NCBI GenBank assembly: GCA_900553295.1
Contig: USCR01000158.1
Location: 1 to 5,250, forward strand
Length of the DNA: 5,250 nucleotides
Direction: 5' to 3'
Origin: an uncultured Eubacteriales bacterium
Lineage (GTDB): Bacteria > Bacillota > Clostridia > Christensenellales > Aristaeellaceae
Below the pieces are notes generated by a model. It was given only the letters and a program-made list of their open reading frames with translations. It did no database searches and was not told where the DNA came from. Made by a program: the position numbers and the translations under genes. Of the stretch, positions 1-5,250 are shown one piece after another (the stretch's first letter is position 1; the number at the start of each line of letters is the position of its first letter).

Positions 1-179
1 TCGGTGTAATACTCCATCTGCACCTGGTAGCTGTTGAGCTGCTCCTTGGAGTCGGTGGACACCCGGCAGTAGGCGGCTACCCGCAGCTTGTGGTTGGAGG
101 GCTTCCCCGGTTCTGCCCGCTTGGGGGTCGCGGGGATGATGGTGACCTTCCTCGGCTCTTGTGGGGTCTTGGGCTTCAT
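1..179 (-). CDS. Serine site-specific recombinase, N-terminal part (runs off left edge)
   Basis: First 59 codons of a gene read leftward from an ATG at 179. Residues 32-59 (LRVAAYCRVSTDSKEQLNSY and on) match the start of the resolvase/invertase catalytic domain of large serine recombinases; Ser41 in YCRVS is the expected nucleophile that attacks DNA, and Arg39 is the usual active-site arginine. About 30 basic, proline-rich residues precede the domain, as is common in clostridial members. Its ATG overlaps the stop of the upstream fused gene (ATGA), and GGAGAGGG lies 9 nt upstream, so the two are translationally coupled. These enzymes integrate and excise mobile elements at short att sites. The recombinase domain, zinc ribbon and C-terminus lie outside the window, so full length and subfamily cannot be judged. 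Family call is firm; the element it serves is inferred. Confidence 0.88.
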   Translation of the reverse strand, partial: MKPKTPQEPRKVTIIPATPKRAEPGKPSNHKLRVAAYCRVSTDSKEQLNSYQVQMEYYT

Positions 180-994
180 GGGCTGTCACCCTCTCCGATG
201 AACACGCCGTTTTGCAGCTTCAAGATCTCCCCTTTCCGTGTGAGATATATTTCAGAAACTGTCCTCTCGAACAGCGTCCTATCAAAGGCAGACAGCGGCC
301 CCGCATGGAGAAGGGCCGCTGTGATACGTTCCGTGATATGTTGTGTGGAGGCGATGGCCTGATAGTTTTCCGCTGCGCATTGCAGGGCCAGGGTGACCAG
401 CTCGTCCCCGGAGAAATTCCCGCTGTCCAGCCTGCGGTAAATTTCATTCGTAAGACGCCGGGCTTCCATGGAGGCCACGGGGAGCTCTCCTTCCTTTTTT
501 TCTGCCAGCAGGGGCCTGTCCGCCAAGCGCTGCTGGAGCAGGAATACTCTATGTTTAAATTCCCCATCCGGCAGAGGAAGGAAGTAGCCGCAGGAGGAAC
601 ACTTCCAGGTGACAGGTTTTTCCGACCGGCTGTCCACCCGCCGCACCATGGGCTTGCCGCAGTGATGGCAGTGAGTCACGGCCTTGAACAGCTTGACCTC
701 CACCTCGTCGCCCAGGTGCCGCTCATAATCCCGGGGCGTTTTCAGTGGGCGGTCCACCCCGGGGCTGGAAACCTCCAGAAAGTCATAGTCGTACTGCTCC
801 AGCTGGGGCTGGATGGCGCGGTGATAGCTCTCGCAGTCGTCCAGGCTCAGCCCTTCGGGCTTATCCAGGTAGACGCGCAGATACTTGCCCGCGCTCTCCT
901 TGTCCAGGCATACATCTACCAGCTCCAGACCCATGCGCTGGGCCAGGGCCTGGCACTTGGGGGTGACGAAGGTGGTCAATTCCGCTTTGGGCAT
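176..994 (-). CDS. rimP: RimP N-terminal part fused in frame to a recombinase-type zinc-ribbon C-terminal region
   Basis: A 272-aa hybrid. Residues 1 to about 106 are ribosome maturation factor RimP (30S subunit assembly): the N-domain with GLELVDV (22-28), LRVYLDKPEGLSLDDCE (39-55) and LEVSSPGVDRPLKT (73-86), then only the first strand of the SH3-like C-domain (GDEVEVKLFKAV, 95-106). Family members are about 150 aa, so the rest of the C-domain is missing. From residue 107 the protein changes character: a CxxC pair at Cys109/Cys112 followed by KPMVRR, a second pair at Cys132/Cys135, a helical stretch, and an ending (LFERTVSEIYLTRKGEIL, about 241-258) like the extreme C-terminus of large serine recombinases. 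No catalytic domain is present in this part. ATG 994 is preferred over ATG 1030 because GGAG sits 7 nt before it and no ribosome site precedes 1030. It overlaps the recombinase gene by 4 bases. I infer insertion of a mobile element into rimP; chimeric assembly is the alternative. Confidence 0.85.
   Translation of the reverse strand: MPKAELTTFVTPKCQALAQRMGLELVDVCLDKESAGKYLRVYLDKPEGLSLDDCESYHRAIQPQLEQYDYDFLEVSSPGVDRPLKTPRDYERHLGDEVEVKLFKAVTHCHHCGKPMVRRVDSRSEKPVTWKCSSCGYFLPLPDGEFKHRVFLLQQRLADRPLLAEKKEGELPVASMEARRLTNEIYRRLDSGNFSGDELVTLALQCAAENYQAIASTQHITERITAALLHAGPLSAFDRTLFERTVSEIYLTRKGEILKLQNGVFIGEGDSP
189..196 (-). promoter_or_regulatory. Ribosome binding site of the recombinase, inside the upstream gene
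   Basis: On the minus strand GGAGAGGG lies 9 nt before the recombinase ATG at 179 and codes for residues near the end of the fused upstream gene. With the ATGA stop/start overlap it supports translational coupling of the two proteins and fixes the recombinase start. Confidence 0.6.
660..695 (-). other. Probable attachment-site junction inside rimP
   Basis: RimP similarity ends with KLFKAV (codons 101-106, down to 677) and zinc-ribbon sequence begins with THCHHC (676 downward). Serine recombinases cross over at a central dinucleotide inside att sites of roughly 40-50 bp and leave no long duplication, so the exact crossover cannot be read from one junction. The fusion preserves the reading frame exactly. 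Confidence 0.5.
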
Positions 995-1277
995 GCTGCA
1001 TCTCCGTTTCTTGCAAAAAGTAGCCGGCATACGGCGTCAGAACAACATAAAAGAGTGGTCCCCACTTGCCCCTTCTGCGGCCAAAACGCAGTGCTTAGGG
1101 GGAAGGCGCTGAGCGCGTCCCCGCCGCATGCCGCGTCTGGGCAGCCTGGAGCAAATGCCACTCTTCTACGGTGAACCCTTCTTTCATAAGGCTCAACCGG
1201 TTTCCACCGGATTGCGCTGCGCCTGTGCGCGGAAGCATGCCCGTCGGACGACAGGCCCTCCCGCGGGAAAATCATAC
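995..1277 (-). other. Long 5' leader of rimP with small hairpins, no recognised RNA family
   Basis: Between the predicted start and the rimP ATG lie about 280 nt. I see a perfect 5-bp stem closed by a GGAA (GNRA) tetraloop at 1210-1197 (CCGGT/ACCGG); a 5-bp stem CGCAG-loop-CTGCG at 1087-1091 with 1075-1079; and AGTGG/CCACT at 1066-1062 with 1058-1054, followed on the minus strand by CTTTTAT, which could act as a weak attenuator. A 30-codon ORF (1187 to 1095) is also open, without a convincing ribosome site. None of this matches a riboswitch I can identify. Confidence 0.3.
1001..1006 (-). promoter_or_regulatory. Ribosome binding site that sets the rimP start
   Basis: Minus-strand CGGAGA; its GGAG core ends 7 nt before ATG 994. 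The in-frame ATG at 1030 has no purine-rich site at this distance, so the 12 extra residues it would add (MPATFCKKRRCS) are probably not made. Confidence 0.65.
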
Positions 1278-1283
1278 GTTGGC

Positions 1284-1312
1284 AGTATACCACAGCTTTT
1301 CCCGAAATACAA
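1284..1312 (-). promoter_or_regulatory. Sigma-A promoter for rimP and the fused recombinase genes
   Basis: On the minus strand a TATACT -10 (1289-1284) is preceded by TGG, an extended -10, and by a weak -35 TTGTAT (1312-1307) at 17 bp. Predicted start is near 1277, giving a leader of about 280 nt. No other good minus-strand promoter was seen nearer to rimP, and none in 1-676, so this promoter probably also transcribes the element's recombinase genes. The weak -35 is offset by the extended -10. Confidence 0.6.
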
Positions 1313-1406
1313 GGGTTTGCCCCGGGGGAACGGAAAAGATTTCTGCCCGGAGGCGACCTATGGTCCCCTGTGTGAGAAAAGCATTGTATTTTTTCTGGAA
1401 TGCACC

Positions 1407-1435
1407 TTGACGAACCGCCCCGATGCGCCTATACT
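1407..1435 (+). promoter_or_regulatory. Sigma-A promoter of pyrG
   Basis: TTGACG (1407-1412) and TATACT (1430-1435) are separated by exactly 17 bp, each one base from consensus. Transcription would start near 1441-1443, leaving a leader of about 75 nt. It is divergent from the rimP promoter, the two -35 boxes being about 95 bp apart, so they may influence each other through supercoiling. Confidence 0.8.
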
Positions 1436-1466
1436 GAAGCGTCCTGTTTTTTGATGGCCGGAAGGT

Positions 1467-1482
1467 TGCGGCGGGAGCCGCA
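1467..1482 (+). promoter_or_regulatory. Hairpin in the pyrG leader
   Basis: TGCGGC-GGGA-GCCGCA forms a perfect 6-bp, mostly G-C stem with a GNRA-type tetraloop, about 18 nt before the AAGGGG ribosome site (1501-1506) of pyrG. No T-run follows, so it is not an intrinsic terminator. It could affect mRNA stability or ribosome access. The start region is not GGGC, so the reiterative-transcription control known for pyrG of Bacillus is not evident. Confidence 0.35.
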
Positions 1483-1515
1483 TGGAGGCTGGAAGCACGA
1501 AAGGGGTTTTACGGC

Positions 1516-3126
<1,611 letters not shown>

Positions 3127-3146
3127 TAACGGAACCCCGTTCTTGT

Positions 3147-3194
3147 ATGCGTCCTCCCCCTTTCCTTGTGGAAAAGGGGAGGACGTATTTTTTT
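3147..3194 (+). terminator. Strong intrinsic terminator of pyrG
   Basis: Arms 3147-3165 and 3170-3188 pair over about 19 bp with one G-T wobble and one C-A mismatch around a TTGT loop, and the 3' arm runs into seven T (3188-3194). It begins about 20 nt after the pyrG stop and separates pyrG from the downstream reductase unit. Confidence 0.93.
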
Positions 3195-3292
3195 ACCGAA
3201 CCATAGAAGACCGGTTTTTTCCCACTTTTTAAATATGGTAAAAATATGCAGAATCTCCCGCTACAATACAATTATAATGATAAAAAACCCCA

Positions 3293-3320
3293 TTGACAAA
3301 AAAAGATTGTTTGTTATAAA
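3293..3320 (+). promoter_or_regulatory. Strong sigma-A promoter of the secreted flavoreductase
   Basis: A perfect -35 TTGACA (3293-3298) is followed after 16 bp by TATAAA (3315-3320), itself preceded by TG at -1 base spacing (3312-3313), an extended -10. The surrounding 130 bases are strongly AT-rich against GC-rich coding DNA. Start is predicted near 3327, with a leader of about 35 nt. The near-consensus boxes suggest high expression unless repressed. Confidence 0.85.
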
Positions 3321-3327
3321 ATAAACA
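3308..3327 (+). promoter_or_regulatory. Imperfect palindrome over the -10 box, candidate operator
   Basis: TGTTT (3308-3312) and AAACA (3323-3327) are inverted around 10 bases that contain the -10 element; TTGTTA at 3311-3316 resembles a half-site of the redox repressor Rex (TTGTTAA-N4-TTAACAA), but the second half TAAACA is degraded. A repressor bound here would block the promoter. AT-rich promoter DNA gives such palindromes by chance fairly often, so this is tentative. Confidence 0.25.
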
Positions 3328-3347
3328 TGTGCGTGTGGAACGACAAA

Positions 3348-3354
3348 AAGGAGG
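3348..3354 (+). promoter_or_regulatory. Ribosome binding site that sets the flavoreductase start
   Basis: AAGGAGG, a full anti-Shine-Dalgarno match, ends 7 nt before ATG 3362. It excludes the in-frame GTG at 3329, which would place 11 hydrophilic residues before the signal peptide and lies at the predicted transcription start. Confidence 0.92.
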
Positions 3355-3361
3355 CAAAATC

Positions 3362-5146
3362 ATGCGCAAGATTCTTTCCCTTATGATGGCGCTGGTTATG
3401 GCGCTGTCCCTTTCCCCCATGGCCATGGCTGAGAGCTTCACGGATGGCACCTACACCGGAAGCGGCAAGGGCATGATGGGAAATATCGAGGTGTCCGTTA
3501 CCGTAGAGGGTGGCAAGATCACCGCGGTGGAAGTCACCTCCCAGTCCGAGACCGCTGGCATCAGCGATCCTGCCCTGGAGACCATTCCCCAGGCTATCGT
3601 GGATGCCCAGAGCTGGGAAGTTGACGCCGTGGCTGGCGCTACCTTCACCTCCAACGGTATTATGGAGGCTGTGAAGAACGCCATTACCGGCGAAGGCGAC
3701 ACCGCGGAAGAGCCCGCGGAGATCCCCTTTGAGCAGACCGACATCATCGTGATCGGCGCCGGCATGGCCGGCATGACCACCGCTGCCCGTGCTGCGGAGC
3801 TGGGGCTGAACGTCCTGGTGCTGGAGCAGACCGGCAGCGTGGGCGGCTCTGCCATGGTGGCCGGCGGCACCCTGCTGGGCTGCGGCACCAAGATGCAGGA
3901 AGAGGCCGGCATTGAGGATAGCCCCGAGCTGTGCTTCGCGGACTTTGTCCGTCTGGGCGGCGCGGGCACCTTCAACGAGGAAATCGCCCGTGAGTTCTCC
4001 GAGATCAGCGGCGAAGCCGTGGACTGGCTGGACGATCTGGGCGCCGACTTCGGCGACCGTGAGCCCTACTTCGGCGTGTATCAGCCCCTGAACGTGGCCC
4101 GTAACTACAGCGGCAACGGTGGCGCTTCCGCGTTCATCACCGCCCTGAGCAACGAGCTGGACAACTACATTGGCAAGAATGCGTACATCGCCCTGAACAC
4201 CCGCGTGGAAGGGCTGCTCACCGATGAGAACGGCGCGGTTGTGGGCGTAAAGGCCACGGCGGCGGACGGCTCCGAGGTGGAGTATTACGCGCCTGCCACC
4301 GCCATCTGCACCGGCGGCTACGGCGGATCTGAAGAGCTGCTGAAGCAGTACAACTTCGACAACATCCTGTCCACCTCTCCTTCCTTCGTGACCGGCGACG
4401 GTTACCGCTGGCTGGAGGAGCTGGGCGCGGCCTTCACCAACATGGACTTCTGCACCGCTTACGCGGGCGGCATCCGCACCAACCCCGACAACTTCTTTGA
4501 CTTCAACTACTTCGATGTGACCAATGGCTGCCTGTGGGTGGACGTGAACGGCAACCGTATGGCCAACGAGACCGGCGCGGACTCCAAGGTGAAGAGCGAC
4601 TCCTGGTCCTATGCTGATCAGAACCTGGTGTACACCGTGTTCAGCAAGGAAATGCTGAATCCGGAAGCCGGCGTGTTCTCCGGCGGCGCATGGGGCAGTG
4701 TTCCCGAGGACTTTGATACCTTCATGGCGCAGCTGATCGAGCAGGGCCTTGCCTTCCAGGCGGACACCATCGAGGAGCTGGCTGAGAAGGCCGGCCTGCC
4801 TGTGGATGCCTTCACGGCGACCATCACCGCCTACAACGAAGGCTGCGCCACCGGCAATGATCCCTTCGGCCGTACCGAGCAGCTGGTGCCCATGGAGAAT
4901 GGCCCCTTCTACGCGGTGCAGACCATGCCTTACGTGATGATCACCTCCGGCGGCCCCATGATGAATGTGGATTGCCAGGTGGTGCGCACCGACGGCAGCA
5001 TCATTGAGGGCGCTTACATTGCTGGCGAGATTGTGGGCATGGCCAACGTTGGCGGCCTGAACTCCATCGGCGGCATGGGCCATGGCAACTGCCTCACCTG
5101 GGGCAAGCACGTTGCCGAGGTTGTTGCCGAGAAGCTTGGCAAGTAA
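3362..5146 (+). CDS. Secreted FMN-binding/FAD-dependent reductase, fumarate-reductase-like, substrate unknown
   Basis: A 594-aa extracellular flavoprotein. Residues 1-23 are a Sec signal peptide (basic MRK, hydrophobic core, AMA cleavage before Glu24); no lipobox Cys, sortase signal or C-terminal anchor is visible. Residues 28-108 form an FMN_bind domain with DAVAGAT (88-94), the pattern where ApbE attaches FMN covalently, probably on Thr94. After an acidic linker, residues 127-590 are FAD_binding_2: GAGMAG (132-137) and Glu155 bind the FAD adenosine part, with GSVGGS (158-163) and the C-terminal AGEIVG (554-559). No CxxCH haem motif exists, so electrons should arrive through the FMN domain. 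The architecture matches extracellular fumarate, urocanate and related reductases used for anaerobic respiration. However, by-eye alignment replaces their key residues (Tyr367, Asp407, Met526/Ile527, Ser568 where His, Arg, His and Arg are expected), so fumarate is unlikely and I leave the substrate open. It is a single-gene unit; no ApbE or electron donor gene is in the window. Confidence 0.9.
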   Translation: MRKILSLMMALVMALSLSPMAMAESFTDGTYTGSGKGMMGNIEVSVTVEGGKITAVEVTSQSETAGISDPALETIPQAIVDAQSWEVDAVAGATFTSNGIMEAVKNAITGEGDTAEEPAEIPFEQTDIIVIGAGMAGMTTAARAAELGLNVLVLEQTGSVGGSAMVAGGTLLGCGTKMQEEAGIEDSPELCFADFVRLGGAGTFNEEIAREFSEISGEAVDWLDDLGADFGDREPYFGVYQPLNVARNYSGNGGASAFITALSNELDNYIGKNAYIALNTRVEGLLTDENGAVVGVKATAADGSEVEYYAPATAICTGGYGGSEELLKQYNFDNILSTSPSFVTGDGYRWLEELGAAFTNMDFCTAYAGGIRTNPDNFFDFNYFDVTNGCLWVDVNGNRMANETGADSKVKSDSWSYADQNLVYTVFSKEMLNPEAGVFSGGAWGSVPEDFDTFMAQLIEQGLAFQADTIEELAEKAGLPVDAFTATITAYNEGCATGNDPFGRTEQLVPMENGPFYAVQTMPYVMITSGGPMMNVDCQVVRTDGSIIEGAYIAGEIVGMANVGGLNSIGGMGHGNCLTWGKHVAEVVAEKLGK

Positions 5147-5168
5147 TCCTCCCTTCGCAAGCATTCCT

Positions 5169-5196
5169 GGCCCGCGCTCCTTCGGGAGTGCGGGCC
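5169..5196 (+). terminator. Stable UUCG-loop hairpin after the flavoreductase
   Basis: Twelve base pairs (5169-5180 with 5185-5196, one G-T wobble) close a TTCG tetraloop with a C-G pair, an exceptionally stable RNA hairpin 22 nt after the stop. No T-run follows it directly, so alone it is a poor intrinsic terminator; it may protect the mRNA 3' end or work with the next hairpin. Confidence 0.6.
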
Positions 5197-5204
5197 TCAG
5201 CGTG

Positions 5205-5234
5205 TCGAAAAAGTGGCAGATGCCACTTTTTCGA
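5205..5234. terminator. Palindromic, probably bidirectional intrinsic terminator
   Basis: A perfect 14-bp inverted repeat (5205-5218 and 5221-5234) around GA. The GTGGCA/TGCCAC core is flanked by A5 on the left and T5 on the right, so transcripts from either strand end in a G-C hairpin followed by U residues. It ends the flavoreductase unit and suggests a convergent minus-strand gene to the right, outside the window. Its clean palindrome could also be a copy of a dispersed repeat. Confidence 0.75.
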
Positions 5235-5250
5235 GGAAGCAAATTCGGTC

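Larger units (their letters stand above)
1..676 (-). mobile_element. End of an integrated element inserted in rimP (extends beyond left edge)
   Basis: Sequence left of about 676 encodes recombinase-related proteins on the minus strand, while sequence right of it encodes the RimP N-terminus in the same frame. A serine recombinase gene lying at the very end of foreign DNA next to its insertion site is the normal layout for clostridial integrative elements. The right boundary is set only by where RimP similarity stops (around codons 106-107), so it may be off by some tens of bases. The other end, and the displaced 3' part of rimP, would lie left of the window. Cargo, size and type (ICE, mobilizable element or prophage) cannot be told. 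Confidence 0.68.

Noticed and set aside
161..1174. 337-codon plus-strand open frame across the rimP region
   Set aside because: It opposes the RimP and zinc-ribbon coding frame, and its product has no recognisable motif.
1185..1225. Resemblance of AATCCGGTGGAAACCGG in the rimP leader to a cobalamin riboswitch core
   Set aside because: The B12 box and the other conserved segments are not seen nearby, and rimP is not a gene under B12 control; it is better described as a simple GNRA hairpin.
976..1293. 105-codon minus-strand frame covering the rimP leader
   Set aside because: It overlaps the rimP start in another frame, begins near the predicted transcription start, and has an Arg-rich composition without recognisable features.
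1313..1406. GC palindrome CCCCGGGG and GCATT/AATGC inverted repeat between the divergent promoters
   Set aside because: Short arms without a matching known operator; not enough to call a regulatory site.
3273..3278. Perfect TATAAT upstream of the flavoreductase
   Set aside because: No usable -35 lies 16-18 bp upstream, whereas the promoter 3293-3320 has both boxes and correct distance to the ribosome site.
3329..3361. GTG start 11 codons upstream for the flavoreductase
   Set aside because: It coincides with the predicted transcription start and would bury the signal peptide, while ATG 3362 has a full AAGGAGG site.
3314..5242. 642-codon open frame on the minus strand opposite the flavoreductase
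   Set aside because: It is antisense to a gene with clear domains, its product is a His/Gly/Val-rich composition typical of the reverse frame of GC-rich coding DNA, and it has no domain or credible start.

Overview
The window looks like chromosomal DNA of a high-GC, Gram-positive anaerobe of the Clostridia, most likely a gut Oscillospiraceae-type bacterium. This rests on Shine-Dalgarno sites before every gene, sigma-A promoters, the Clostridia-style serine recombinase, and a secreted flavin reductase of the kind common in gut anaerobes. The taxonomic call is an inference; no marker rRNA is present.

Left part (1 to about 994, minus strand). The ribosome maturation gene rimP starts at 994. After about 106 codons its reading frame runs, without a stop or frameshift, into sequence resembling the C-terminal zinc-ribbon region of a large serine recombinase. 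That frame ends in a 4-base overlap with a gene opening with a serine-recombinase catalytic N-terminus, which runs off the left edge. The simplest reading is an integrated mobile element whose end lies inside rimP near position 676, with its recombinase genes now fused to and transcribed from the host rimP promoter. This is the most unusual thing in the window.

Middle (995-1515). A 521-base divergent intergenic region holds back-to-back sigma-A promoters: one leftward for rimP, with a long leader of about 280 nt, and one rightward for pyrG, with a short leader containing a perfect GNRA-loop hairpin.

Right part (1516-5250, plus strand). pyrG (CTP synthase, 536 aa, complete) ends in a strong intrinsic terminator. 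A separate strong promoter then drives a 594-aa secreted flavoprotein: signal peptide, FMN-binding domain with a covalent-flavinylation motif, and an FAD_binding_2 reductase domain. It resembles extracellular fumarate/urocanate reductases, but by my by-eye alignment the canonical dicarboxylate-binding and catalytic residues are replaced, so the substrate is probably something else. Two hairpins close the unit; the second is a near-perfect palindrome that can terminate in both directions.

The three units (rimP plus element, pyrG, flavoreductase) appear to be transcribed independently. rimP and pyrG are housekeeping genes, the reductase is an anaerobic-respiration type accessory gene, and the recombinase end is acquired DNA.
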